Shown: in pieces, positions 52,944-61,949 of the stretch
Position numbering within the stretch: the first letter of the stretch is position 1
How the letters are laid out: every line of letters begins with the position of its first letter
From: Micropruina sp.
Lineage (GTDB): Bacteria; Actinomycetota; Actinomycetes; Propionibacteriales; Propionibacteriaceae
Length of the DNA stretch: 61,949 bases
Direction of reading: 5' to 3'
NCBI GenBank assembly: GCA_016711105.1
Contig: JADJTO010000014.1
Coordinates: 1-61,949 of the forward strand
The notes under the pieces: generated by a model
Seen by the model: only the letters and a program-made list of their open reading frames with translations
Database searches by the model: none
What the model was told of the DNA's origin: nothing
Position numbers and translations under genes: made by a program

Positions 52944-55535
52944 GTGTTTTCACCCACCACAGCGTCCATCTGGGCCAAGCTATCCCGCGACAGGGACGAG
53001 TCTCTCTCACTGGTCCGACATTTACAGGATAGTGCTGGAGGTAGCCGCCGCTCTTTGGGAGAAATGGCTGCCCCGCCAAATCCGGACGATCGAGAAGAAG
53101 CTGGGCCACGCGACCGTGGGCCAGGTCGCTTTGAGTGAGTGGCTCAGACATCGGTTCGGCTGCGGTCTTGCACGAGCCCACACCTACGCATGCGTGGTAG
53201 GTGGTCACCACGGCTCAAACCCGGACGATGGTGATTTGATCGAGACAGCCAACTCACCAGAGAATGTTGGCACCGGACCCTGGATCTTGGCACGGGACGA
53301 GATTTTGACCAAAATGGCGACCAGTACGGGTGCGGACAAATACTTCACGAAGTGGATGACCCGGGATCTCCCGATCAAGGCGCAAACCCTTCTAACCGGC
53401 CTGGTCATCGTGGCCGATTGGCTAGCCAGCAACGAGGAACTCTTCCCCTACCTCGATAGCACCCCGACGCATGAACGCGCGAGCCGGGCAATCCAGGCCG
53501 TTGCTTTCGCCCCACCGTGGCAGCCAAGAGAGTCCAATACCGACACCCGCACGCTCTTGCGATCGCGCTTCCCGAGCCTCGAAAAGGCAGAGGTGCGAGG
53601 GATTCAGGAGGCGATGGTCAAGGCAGCCAGACAAGTCCAACACCCCCCGCTGATGATCGTGGAGGCACCCATGGGTGTGGGGAAAACGGAAGGCGCACTC
53701 CTTGCAGCGGAAGTTCTCGCGAGTCGATTCGGCGCCGGGGGGGTCTTTGTCGGCTTGCCCACGATGGCTACAAGCAACCCCATGTTCGACCGGATGATCG
53801 AGTGGCTAGAACTGGCTGATACGGACACCAGCGTCAGCCTTGCCCACAGCAAGGCAGGCCTGAACGACCGGTTCCAAGGCATGGCACGGCAAGGGGGTGC
53901 CTATCGTGTGTACGACGACCCCGACGGGGCGGACGTCGGCTCGCGTGGGAGCCACGTTCGCGTCGTGAGCTGGATGCGGGGTCGAAAGCGGGCCGGGCTT
54001 GCCAACCACGTTGCCGGCACGATTGACCAGGGCCTCTTCGCAGGTCTCAAAGCCAAGCACGTCGTCCTGCGACACCTCGCCCTAGCGGGAAAGGTCGTGG
54101 TGATCGACGAGGTGCACGCCTCCGACGACTACATGAGGATGTATCTCAAGCGCGTCCTGACGTGGCTGGGCCACTATGGCACCCCAACGATCCTCATGTC
54201 GGCAACGCTGCCACCTGATCAGCGCGACGAACTTCTGAACGCATGGGCAGATGGCCAAGATGGGGAGGCTGCGCTAAGTACCACCAGAGACGACGTCTAC
54301 CCCAGGCTGACCCTTCACGACGGCGTGGCCAGAGACTTTCCCGTCGCGACTGGTACCGCAGACCAGCCGGTTACCGTTCGGCAGCACCATGACGATCCAG
54401 CGCGGGTAGCCGAGACCCTGGCCGAACGACTGAGTGATGGAGGGTGTGCTGGGGTTATCTGCCATACCGTAGCGAGGGCACAGAGCTTTTTGATCACCTC
54501 AAGGCTCAGTTCGGCGACGAGGTCAGGCTGGTGCACAGTCGCTACCCGGCACCCCATCGAGCCACGGCTGAGGCGCGCCTGGTTGAGTTGTTGAGCAGAG
54601 AGAGCGAAACCCGACCCCAGCGACTAGTTGTGGTCGGGACTCAGGTTTCTCGAACAGTCCCTGGACATCGACTTCGACTTCATGATCACCGATCTGGCTC
54701 GATCGATCTCGTCCTCCAACGGGTTGGGCGCCTCCATCGTCACTCCCGGGCGCGGCCACCGAAGTTGTCGACCCCCACCGTCCTGATCCGAGGAGTTGAG
54801 GACTGGGCGGAAAGCCCCCCAAGGCCAGTCCGCGGCTCAACTGCCGTGTACGGAGCCAGCCGCCTCCTCCGAAGTGCAGCCGTCCTGGCCGAATACCAAG
54901 CCGGGAAATCATTGGCACTCCCCCAGGACATCCCCCCTTTGGTCCGTTCAGGTTATGACCCCGGACTACGCCCGCCCAACGGCTGGGAGTCACAGTGGGC
55001 CTACGCGGCCAGGGAAGCCGCACTCAAGACGCGCAGCCAACGTGAGCGCGCCAAGACCTTCTTGATCTCCTCACCGATCGGTCCAATGTGCCTGAACGGC
55101 TGGCTGGGTTTGGAGGCTCAGGACCCCGATACCAGCGAGGCGCAGGGACGATCGCAAGTCCGCGACAGCGAAGACGGCCTGGAGGTCCTTGCTGTGTGCC
55201 GCGATGACGACGGTGTCCTGCGACTGCCACCCGACGTCGGACCGTACTCCGGCCGGGCCATCCCAGTCGGGGTCGACTGGAGCCCCGCAGACGAGGGCTT
55301 GGCGCGGGCCATGGCGGCCTGCACGTTGCGCCTCCCCCAATCGATGTGCCACCCGGGTGCCACCGACAGGGTCATTGGCTCTCTCGAACGCCAGGTCGAT
55401 CACTCCGGTTGGCAGGCATCGCACTGGCTGCGCGGCCAACTGTCAGTGGCGTTCGATAGACATGGTGTAGCCACGATTGCGGCGTTCCAGCTGCAGTACG
55501 ACCAGGAAAGGGGGATTGCATGTCCTTCGACTTGA
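52944..55535 (+). CDS. cas3: Type I-E CRISPR helicase-nuclease Cas3, frameshifted
   Basis: HD nuclease plus SF2 helicase that degrades DNA opened by Cascade; about 863 residues. GTG 52944 lies nine bases after AGGAG. HD domain: SLVRHLQDSA, then ARAHTYACVVGGHHG and LLTGLVIVADWLASNEELFP. Helicase: Walker A EAPMGVGKTEGALLAAE, DEVH in VVIDEVHASDDYM, SATLPPDQR and motif VI LVLQRVGRLHRH. Shifts are seen near 53031 and 54483, and a compensated pair at about 54645/54702 (the expected LEQSLDIDFDFMITDLA is readable in the other frame). All catalytic motifs are present, so the gene is probably functional. Confidence 0.9.
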
Positions 55536-57319
55536 GAAGTGAGGGCTGGGTCGGAGTCAGGACCGAGGGCACGGTCAAAGAGATCTCCTTCGCGAGACCT
55601 TCGCTGCTGCCGCGGACATCCGAGGGCTGGCCGGGGAAATCCCCTCTGGGATGCCGCCGTGCTGCGTGTCCTGCTGGCAATCTTGACCCGGGCGATCGGT
55701 CGTCAGCGCACGGAGAGCGCCGCCGTTCTCGAGTGGGCGCGGTATTGGGAGACTCAACTCTTCCCCTTGCGCTGGTCGACGACTACCTGGACCTGCACGG
55801 GGACCGGTTCGATCTCCTCGACCCTGTCACCCCGTTCATGCAGGTTGCTGATCTGACCACAGCCAGCGGTAAGACGTCCGGCAGGGAAGCTGATCGCTGA
55901 AGTCCCGGACGGGGAAAGTTCTTCACCACCCGTTCAGGCGCCGCCAACCAGTCGCTGTCTTTCGCTGAGGCGGCAAGGTGGCTGATCCATTGCCAGGCCT
56001 TCGACCCGGCCGGGATCAAGACCGGTGCATTGGGCGACCCCCGGGTCAAGGCCGGCAAGGGCTATTCCTTCGGCTATCCAGCGTGGAGTGGCAACCTGGG
56101 ACTGCTCATTGCCGAGGGGAGGACGCTGCGGGAAACGCTCTTGCTCAACCTGCCGCTGTACTTCGAGAACTCCTCCCGATGCGGACGATCGACCCATCTG
56201 GGAACGACCCCCTCAGTCGAGCGACGAGGACTTCGTCCATGCGTTTCCCACTGGGCCATGCGACCTCTACACGTGGCCTTCCCGACGCGTACGCCTCTTT
56301 CACGACGAGAAGAGGGTCGTGGACGTACAGATTTCGAACGGCGACAAGCTCGGCCCCAGAATCAGAACGCCCACGAGCCGATGAACGCATGGCGATTCAG
56401 TGAACCTCAATCCAAGAAGGCTGGGCACGGCGTCGTCATGCCTGTCGTCCATCAGCCTGATCGCATGGCCTGGCAGGGACTCGGGCCAATGCTCAGCCCG
56501 GGCGACGGATCCCGCGGCTCGCGGCAGCGACCGTGGTGCTTGACTTGGCTGCACAAGCTGGTCACCCATGGAGTGTTGACTCCCGACATGCCGGTGCGGC
56601 TCCGGACCTTAGGTGTGGTGTACGGGACGCAGAACTCCGTGATCGATGGCTTGGTCTCCGATGTGCTGGATTGCCGCCTCGCGGCGATCACCGACCCGGA
56701 AGTTATTCAGACCGCCGTCGATGCAGCGGAGGCGTCGTCCAGAGCCGTTGACGCGCTAGTGAACTTAGCCAGCAACCTGAACGATGCTGCGGGGGGTGAT
56801 CGTGAGCCCCCTCGGGGGCCGACCCGGGAACTGGTGTTCAGTGCACTGAACACAGAGTTTCGCCCGTGGCTGAGTGGGTTGGGCACGACATACTCCGGCT
56901 TGGCTGCTGGACGCCAGTGGCAAGCCACCGTCCGTTTCACGATGAGCGCCCAGGCTCGACGTCTCGTTCATGACGCCGGCGCTCCCGCGCTGGTGGGCCG
57001 GGACATCACCCCTTTGAGCGGCAAAGCCACGCATCTTGACGCAAGCCTGGCGCACCTGTGGTTCTCCGGGGCTCTGCGGAAGGCCCTGCCGCTCGCCTTT
57101 CCCGACAAACAACCGCCCGCAACGGGTGTACCTGCATGGACGAGCCCGCTCCGAAGTCACGCGCTCTGCTGGTCCGTGATCACGTGTCTCGACGCGTGTC
57201 GGATCTACAGCGGCGACTTCTGGATCGCCAGTCTGGGAGCTTGGCTGTCGCCCAGCTGGCCCAGCTGCGCCGATGCTCACTCGACGACCCCGCAGACTCA
57301 CCGGAAATCTGGGGTCTGA
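55520..57319 (+). CDS. cse1: Cascade large subunit Cse1/Cas8e, many frameshifts
   Basis: PAM-recognising large subunit of Cascade. ATG 55520 overlaps the cas3 tail by 16 bases (MSFDLRSEGWV). Homologous blocks appear in different frames: VLRVLLAILTRAIG, LALVDDYLDLHGDRFDLLDPVTPFMQVADL, SLSFAEAARWLIHCQAFDPAGIKTGALGDPRVK, YPAWSGNLGLLIAEGRTLRETLLLNL, FPTGPCDLYTWPSRRVRLFHDEKRV, then a long clean stretch from about 56370 to 57130 (WRFSEPQSKKAGHGVVMPV, GVVYGTQNSVIDGLVSDVLDCR). At least six indels in 900 bases. The true end is probably near the cse2 start; the frame that remains open stops at 57319. Confidence 0.8.
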
Positions 57320-57756
57320 CGCTCGGAGAGCTCCCCAACGATCTGGTGGGCCGCGGCGACCAGCCCAGCCGAGGGGAATCGGCTGTTCATGCCTCGATTG
57401 TCCTCTTCGCGCTCCATCAGCAGTCCCAGGCCAAACCGATGCATCGCTCGGGAGTTGGCTTTGGCCAAGCGGTGCGCGTCCTCGCTCAAGCGCGCGGTGG
57501 AGAGAAGGGCCCGGACAAGTCCACCATTCAGCGATTCCAGCAGGTTGGGCTCGCCAGCACGTCCGCCGGGCGAAACACACAACTTCGGTCGCTGGTCTCA
57601 CTCTTCCGAACGGACGAGATCCCGCTCGACTACGGGCTTCTTGCCGCAGACCTATATCGCCTCTCCGATCCCCTACAGGCAACCTCCGTCCTCCTTCAAT
57701 GGGGTCGAGACCTTCATTCCAACCCGAAATCCGCACAGTCAGGAGAAGAAGAATGA
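57136..57756 (+). CDS. cse2: Cascade small subunit Cse2/Cas11
   Basis: 206-residue all-helical subunit that lines the target strand in Cascade. Family sequence: SDLQRRLLDRQSGSLAVAQLAQLRRCSLDDPADSPEIWGLTL, ESAVHASIVLFALHQQSQAKPMHR, GFGQAVRVLAQ, DKSTIQRFQQVGLASTSAGRNTQLRSLVSLFRTDEIPLDYGLLAADLYRL. One of the few cas genes here without a frameshift. Its stop overlaps the cas7 start. Confidence 0.88.
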   Translation: MDEPAPKSRALLVRDHVSRRVSDLQRRLLDRQSGSLAVAQLAQLRRCSLDDPADSPEIWGLTLGELPNDLVGRGDQPSRGESAVHASIVLFALHQQSQAKPMHRSGVGFGQAVRVLAQARGGEKGPDKSTIQRFQQVGLASTSAGRNTQLRSLVSLFRTDEIPLDYGLLAADLYRLSDPLQATSVLLQWGRDLHSNPKSAQSGEEE

Positions 57757-58878
57757 ACACCTTGAACATGGAAGTCCATGTCCTTCAATCAGTCCCCCGT
57801 CCAACCTGAACCGAGATGACAGCGGGAGCCCCAAGACGGCCGTCTACGGCGGGGTCAAACGAGCGCGTGTCAGCAGCCAAGCCTGGAAGCGCGCCACGAG
57901 GAGGGATTTCAACGACTACCTGGACCGAACCGATGTGGGCGTCCGGACCAAGCGCCTGGTTGACCTCCTCCGCGCGCGAATTCTTGTGTTGAGCCCCGAA
58001 ACCGACCCCGCGACTGCAGATGCGCGCTCCATCAAGACCCTGGAGGCGGTGGGACTGAAAGTCACTGCGCCACGGCAGCGAAAGGCTGATGCCACGCCGC
58101 CGGTCGCAAGCCAGACGGAGTACCTGATCTTCGCCAGCAACCATCAGCTCGACCGTTTGGCAGAGCTCACCGTCGCTGCGGCTGGCGGCGCGGTGAACGC
58201 ACGCGAGGCGAAGGCCGCGTTGCGGAGCGACCACAGCTTTGACGTGGCACTGTTCGGCCGGATGGTCGCGAATGATGCAGACCTAAACGTCGATGCCGCG
58301 TGTCAGGTCGCCCACGCAATCAGTACGCACGCCGTGGCCAACGAGTTCGACTACTTCACGGCCGTTGACGACGAGAACCCCTCCGAGGAGACCGGCGCGG
58401 GCATGATCGGGCTGGTGGAGTTCAACTCCTCGACCCTCTACCGCTACGCAACGCTCAGCATCCCCTTGCTCCAGAAGAACCTGGGGGATCAGACGGCAAC
58501 CGTCCGAGCAGCCCAGGCATTTCTGCGTTCCTTCGTCATGAGCATGCCGAGCGGGAAGCAGAATACGTTCGCCAACGGCACATTGCCCGAGGCCGTCGTG
58601 GTCATGATGCGCGACAGCCGGCCAGTCAACCTTGTTGGGGCCTTTGAGGATGCGGTCAAAGACCGGGGCCGCGGCTGGGTCGGGGATCGGCCAAGGCCTT
58701 GGCCAACTACGCCGCCGATGTCAACGCGAGTTACGCCGGAGCGCCAACCGACACCTGGGTGGTGCGGGTGGGCGAGGGCACAGCGCCCCTCGATGCACTC
58801 GGAGACCACGTCACTTTCGCAGAGTTGATTGAGCGAGTGGGACGGCGCTGCCAAGCCGCCGTGGCCATTGCGCCATGA
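57753..58878 (+). CDS. cas7e: Cascade backbone subunit Cas7e (Cse4/CasC), frameshifted
   Basis: crRNA-binding backbone protein, about 375 residues. ATG 57753 follows AGGAGAAG. MNTLNMEVHVLQSVP, then after a shift near 57800 PSNLNRDDSGSPKTAVYGGVKRARVSSQAWKRATRRDF, the conserved RAMP start. AISTHAVANEFDYFTAVDD, GAGMIGLVEFNSSTLYRYATL and FVMSMPSGKQNTFANGTLPEAV are typical. Further shifts near 58660-58690 restore YAGAPTDTWVVRVGEGTAPLDALGDHVTFAELIERV and a stop at 58878, overlapping cas5. Confidence 0.88.
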
Positions 58879-59570
58879 CCGTCCTCCTTCTGCGGCTTGC
58901 TGGCCCACTCCAGTCGTGGGGCGACTCGAGCCGCTTCGCCCGACGAGAGACCCGTGCAGCACCAACAAAGAGCGGCGTGCTGGGGTTGCTCGCAGCGGCC
59001 GACGGCCGTCGTCGGACCGATGAGATCGAAGACCTGGCCAACCTCCGATTTGGTGTGCGAGTCGATCAACCCGGCCAGCTGGTTCGGGACTTCCAGACGG
59101 CCATCAACTGGGACACGCAGAAATCGATGCCGTTGTCAGAGCGCTATTACCTGGCGGACGCAGTGTTCGTCGCAGGAGTAGAGGGGGATGGATCGCTCAT
59201 CCAAGCGCTCGCTGACCGACTGGAGGATCCGATCTACCCGCTTTACCTGGGAAGGAGGTCGTGCCCCACCGCCGGTCGCCTCAGCCTCGGAGTTCGGGCC
59301 GGGCCATTGGAGAGCGAGATCCGCGCTGTGCCGTGGCAGGCCGCGGATTGGCATCGCAGAACTCGTCCCAAGACAGTCCAGCTGCCGCTGTACGCCGATG
59401 TCACAGACGGTTTAAGCGGAGCAACGGAAACGGTGCGAGATGTACCGCTGAGCTTCAGCCCAGAACGGCGTGAGTATGGGTGGAGAGAGGTCGCCCATCT
59501 CACTCCGGTTCACTACCCAAATCCCGCCGGGCGCAAGGTCCCGGACTGGCTGGCAGCTCTGGAGGCCTGA
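58875..59570 (+). CDS. cas5e: Cascade subunit Cas5e (CasD)
   Basis: 231-residue RAMP protein that caps the 5' handle of the crRNA. LLLRLAGPLQSWGDSSRFARRETRAAPTKSGVLGLLAAADGRRR is the family N-terminus; SERYYLADAVFVAGVEG, YPLYLGRRSCPTAGRLSLGV and VRDVPLSFSPERREYGWREVAHL follow. No frameshift. The ATG overlaps the cas7 stop. Confidence 0.92.
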   Translation: MTVLLLRLAGPLQSWGDSSRFARRETRAAPTKSGVLGLLAAADGRRRTDEIEDLANLRFGVRVDQPGQLVRDFQTAINWDTQKSMPLSERYYLADAVFVAGVEGDGSLIQALADRLEDPIYPLYLGRRSCPTAGRLSLGVRAGPLESEIRAVPWQAADWHRRTRPKTVQLPLYADVTDGLSGATETVRDVPLSFSPERREYGWREVAHLTPVHYPNPAGRKVPDWLAALEA

Positions 59571-59571
59571 G

Positions 59572-60234
59572 ATGTACCTGACACGCGTTCCCCTCAACCC
59601 CCAGCGGCGCGGGGCTAGGCGGCTACTCGAATCTCCTGCAAGGCTCCATGCGACTGTCTTGGGTGGCTTCGAGACCCTGCCGGCAAGCGATGTCGGCCGC
59701 ATCCTGTGGCGTCTTGATCGCGACGACAAGCACGTTCTCAACCTCTTCGTGCTCAGCCCGGACCGCCCTCACTACGCCAACATCACTGAGGAAGCTGGCT
59801 GGGGCGACCAGAGCCCCTGGCAAACCGGGGATTACACCCCCTTTCTCGATCGCCTAGCTTTGGGTCAGGAGTGGGCCTTTCGGCTCGTTGCCAACCCGAT
59901 CCGCAATGCGCGAACGCCGGAGGGCGGTCGCGGGAAGCGTGTTTCGGTCGGTTCGATCTACCACCAGCAGGACTGGCTGGTCTCGAAGTCAGAACGTTGG
60001 GGTTTTCGAATCCCTGACGGTTTGTCCGGCGCCCCGAATCTTCAACTCAGCGATCGCAGCACTTGGTCCTTCCCGCGCCACTCGGACGGGGCCAGCCGCA
60101 CCGTGACTCTCGCGACCGTGAGATTCGACGGCATTCTTCAAGTGACCGATCCGAACGCGCTGCGGCGCACACTGACTGGGGGCATTGGCCGAGCTAAGGC
60201 GTACGGGTGCGGCCTCCTGACGCTGGCTCGTTGA
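59572..60234 (+). CDS. cas6e: crRNA-processing endoribonuclease Cas6e (CasE)
   Basis: 220-residue endonuclease that cuts the repeat hairpin. MYLTRVPLNPQRRGARRLLESPARLHATVLGGF holds the catalytic His (H26, equivalent to His20 of E. coli CasE). HVLNLFVLSPDRP and the glycine-rich GGIGRAKAYGCGLLTLAR near the end are diagnostic. It starts one base after the cas5 stop. Its substrate hairpin (CCCCGC/GCGGGG) is visible in the repeats at 61566 onward. Confidence 0.93.
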   Translation: MYLTRVPLNPQRRGARRLLESPARLHATVLGGFETLPASDVGRILWRLDRDDKHVLNLFVLSPDRPHYANITEEAGWGDQSPWQTGDYTPFLDRLALGQEWAFRLVANPIRNARTPEGGRGKRVSVGSIYHQQDWLVSKSERWGFRIPDGLSGAPNLQLSDRSTWSFPRHSDGASRTVTLATVRFDGILQVTDPNALRRTLTGGIGRAKAYGCGLLTLAR

Positions 60235-60235
60235 C

Positions 60236-61180
60236 ATGAAGCCGATCCCAGGAACCCGCCCATCACGGGTCGGTGAGTTGTCGCGCGTGACCGACAGGAT
60301 CACCTTCCTCTACTTGGAGCGCGCAGTGGTGCATCGCGAAGGCAACGCGATCACCGCCCAGGATGAGCGAGGGACTGTTCACGTCCCGGCCGCCACGATC
60401 ACGGCCGTGATGCTCGGTCCCGGTACGACCATCAGCCAACAGGCAATGATGCTGCTGGCGGACAGCGGCACGAGCGTTGTCTGGACGGGTGAGTACGCGG
60501 TCCGTTTCTACGCCGGAGGACGACCACTGGCGCGTTCATCGCGATTGCTCGACGCGCAGGCGACGGCCGTCTCGAATCAGTCCAGTCGGCTCCGGGTTGC
60601 TAGGCGCATGTACGACATGCGCTTCCCGGGCGAAGAGGTACAAGGGCTCACAATGCAACAGCTTCGAGGTCGAGAGGGTGCACGAGTTCGGCGGCTCTAC
60701 AAAGAGTGCGCCGCTGACGCCGGCGTTGAGTGGCGCGGTCGCAGCTATCGACCCGAGGACTACGAGGCGTCGGACCTGTTGAATCAGGCGCTTTCTGCTG
60801 CCACAGCCTGCCTCTACGGCTTGGTCCATGCGGTGGTGGTGGCCCTCGGATGTTCGCCCGGTCTTGGCTTCGTCCACACTGGCCATGACCGTTCATTTGT
60901 GTTAGACATGGCGGACTTGTACAAGATGGAGATGGCCGTTCCGGTCGCGTTCGAGGTCGTTGCACGCGGGAGCGAAGACATCGGCGGTGACGTGCGCAGA
61001 GCTATGCGCGACGCCATGCACGCCGCTCATTTGCTGGAGCGGTGCGCTGCTGACCTGCACAAGTTACTCGGGTCTGACGGCGACAAGGATGACGACTTCG
61101 GCTTCGACGTGGTGGAGCTCTGGGACCGGGAGTTGAATGTGGCCGCTGGCCAGAACTACGCCGAAGACCTCCCGTGGTAG
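60236..61180 (+). CDS. cas1: CRISPR integrase Cas1 (type I-E)
   Basis: 314 residues. Spacer-acquisition nuclease/integrase. RITFLYLERAVVHREGNAITAQDERGTVHVPAATITAVMLGPGTTISQQAMMLLADSG, VWTGEYAVRFYAGG, then the active-site region GRSYRPEDYEASDLLNQALSAATACLYGLVHAVVVALGCSPGLGFVHTGHDRSFVLDMADLYK (His and Asp ligands). DPLW-type end ELNVAAGQNYAEDLPW. It starts directly after cas6e and overlaps cas2. Confidence 0.95.
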   Translation: MKPIPGTRPSRVGELSRVTDRITFLYLERAVVHREGNAITAQDERGTVHVPAATITAVMLGPGTTISQQAMMLLADSGTSVVWTGEYAVRFYAGGRPLARSSRLLDAQATAVSNQSSRLRVARRMYDMRFPGEEVQGLTMQQLRGREGARVRRLYKECAADAGVEWRGRSYRPEDYEASDLLNQALSAATACLYGLVHAVVVALGCSPGLGFVHTGHDRSFVLDMADLYKMEMAVPVAFEVVARGSEDIGGDVRRAMRDAMHAAHLLERCAADLHKLLGSDGDKDDDFGFDVVELWDRELNVAAGQNYAEDLPW

Positions 61181-61521
61181 TCGTCGTACTGACGGCGTGT
61201 CCCGCGGGCCTGCGTGGGCACCTGACCCGGTGGCTCCTCGAAATTGCGCCCGGGATCTTCGTCGGAAAGATCTCCGCGCGCGTTCGTCAGGAACTGTGGG
61301 CTCGTGTACTCGATCTGAGCAAAGATGGACGCGCGCTCATGGTGTTCACCAAGAAGGGCGATCAGGGTTTGGACTTCTTGTCCCACCGCCACGACTGGAC
61401 ACCCGAAGACTTCGATGGGATCCGACTCGTTCGTCGCCCACCGACCGGAAAACCCTCGACGCCAACCATGAGGCCTGGCTGGAGTAAGGCAAGTCACATC
61501 AGGCGGGCCCGCACAAAGTGA
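61174..61521 (+). CDS. cas2: CRISPR Cas2 (type I-E), probable C-terminal frameshift
   Basis: Small Cas1 partner. From GTG 61174: VVVVLTACPAGLRGHLTRWLLEIAPGIFVGKISARVRQELWARVLDLSKDGRALMVFTKKGDQGLDFLSHRHDW, the Cas2e pattern. The open frame ends at 61521 after a Pro/Lys-rich tail, but one base change near 61440 gives RPTDRKTLDANHEAWLE and a stop at 61487, a better C-terminus. The CRISPR leader follows. Confidence 0.9.
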   Translation: MVVVVLTACPAGLRGHLTRWLLEIAPGIFVGKISARVRQELWARVLDLSKDGRALMVFTKKGDQGLDFLSHRHDWTPEDFDGIRLVRRPPTGKPSTPTMRPGWSKASHIRRARTK

Positions 61522-61565
61522 TCCCAAAACGGGTACCTTGACCGCGTAGGGCCTAGTCAAGAAGT
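61488..61565 (+). promoter_or_regulatory. CRISPR leader
   Basis: About 78 bases between cas2 and the first repeat, less GC-rich than the surroundings (GTGATCCCAAAACGGGTACC). Position and orientation match a leader that directs spacer insertion at the first repeat and promotes array transcription. Confidence 0.6.
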
Positions 61566-61949
61566 GTCCTCCCCGCCCACGCGGGGGTGAGCCTCGTCAC
61601 CCATCAGGATCTGGGCGGTTGCGTCGTCCTCCCCGCCCACGCGGGGGTGAGCCCAAGTTCGGGACTGATCTGGTTGTTGGTGACGCGTCCTCCCCGCCCA
61701 CGCGGGGGTGAGCCCCGGGCGGGCATGCGGGCGCGCGGCCAAGCATGGTCCCCCGCCCACGCGGGGGTGAGCCCTGAAGCCGTCCTACTGGCAGACTGCG
61801 GTGGCCGTCCTCCCCGCCCACGCGGGGGTGAGCCCGACGTCCCGAACGACGTGAGCGCCGAATCGCTGTCCTCCCCGCCCACGCGGGGGTGAGCCCCGTC
61901 AGCGCTGGAGCGGGTCGCCAGCAGCATCGTCCTCCCCGCCCACGCGGGG
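61566..61949 (+). CRISPR. Type I-E CRISPR array, runs off the window end
   Basis: Seven repeats start at 61566, 61626, 61687, 61748, 61807, 61868 and 61929 (the last truncated by the window end), giving six spacers of about 32-33 bases. The 28-base repeat is GTCCTCCCCGCCCACGCG followed by GGGGTGAGCC; its inner CCCCGC/GCGGGG arms form the Cas6e hairpin. Period 61 bases. The fourth repeat lacks two bases after GTC. Orientation (repeat reading away from cas2) agrees with the E. coli-type layout, so the spacer next to 61566 is the newest. Confidence 0.97.

Noticed and set aside
52944..58878. Inactivated CRISPR-Cas operon (cas3, cse1, cas7 as pseudogenes)
   Set aside because: Catalytic motifs are intact and shifts match the window-wide indel pattern; cse2, cas5, cas6e and cas1 are undamaged.
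61566..61927. Proteins encoded in long frames through the CRISPR array
   Set aside because: The frames repeat the same peptide with the 61-base period in rotating frames, as any array does; not genes.

Overview
The window is a high-GC chromosomal segment from an actinobacterium. Supporting markers are the tRNA-adenosine-deaminase-associated acidic protein beside tadA, the VapB-like/LytR_C gene pair, a SerB with an N-terminal regulatory region, an IdeR/DtxR-type iron box and an actinobacterial type I-E CRISPR repeat. A member of the Propionibacteriales is plausible, but that is inference. Many genes read through in two or more frames, with conserved protein sequence resuming directly after a one-base shift, usually near G/C runs. 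One 578-base tract (38271-38848) contains no adenine. Most broken genes here therefore look like consensus errors rather than decay.

Layout. 1-2.4 kb: remnants of a xylulokinase and a PhzF-like gene, then an aldo/keto reductase. 2.6-8.9 kb: a copper-handling cluster (small His/Met-rich secreted protein, two-component system, Tat-exported multicopper oxidase, small membrane protein, copper-type P1B ATPase). 8.9-13.1 kb: a PadR regulator with its operator and an ABC/FtsX-type transporter. 13.3-24.3 kb: serB, a sugar-dehydrogenase lipoprotein, glycogen phosphorylase, a PQQ-propeller lipoprotein, a HerA-like ATPase, the VapB-like/LytR_C pair and a CPA1 antiporter; two related hairpins close convergent or tail-to-tail gene ends. 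24.4-30.4 kb: the dihydroxyacetone kinase operon dhaKLM, then an iron(III) ABC importer operon behind an IdeR-like iron box. 31-38 kb: tRNA-Ser, ydcF-like, tadA and its partner, upp, a PfpI-like gene, a YbaK-like gene, a trans-sulfuration enzyme, two flavin/PLP-oxidase-fold proteins and a GNAT acetyltransferase.

38.0-39.5 kb is a roughly 1.5-kb insertion carrying an AbiEi/AbiEii-type toxin-antitoxin pair, bounded by an exact 27-bp direct repeat whose right copy is the 3' end of menB. Then follow menB, a GDPD phosphodiesterase, a DUF885 metallopeptidase, an AlkA-like glycosylase, an ATP-dependent DNA ligase, a beta-carbonic anhydrase and an AGCS amino-acid:sodium symporter. 48.2-51.6 kb holds two more two-gene modules built on nucleotidyltransferases, with a beta-lactamase-fold remnant and an orphan gene between them. 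After tRNA-Arg comes a full type I-E CRISPR-Cas locus (cas3-cse1-cse2-cas7-cas5-cas6e-cas1-cas2), and a CRISPR array runs off the window end.

The least explained structure is a family of about 75-90-bp intergenic repeats. Seven copies lie in three clusters (30.5-30.7, 37.1-37.3 and 43.8-44.2 kb); each has a conserved central near-palindrome, and the best copies add an outer stem. The three nucleotidyltransferase modules plus CRISPR-Cas make the right-hand 24 kb look like a defence-rich region.
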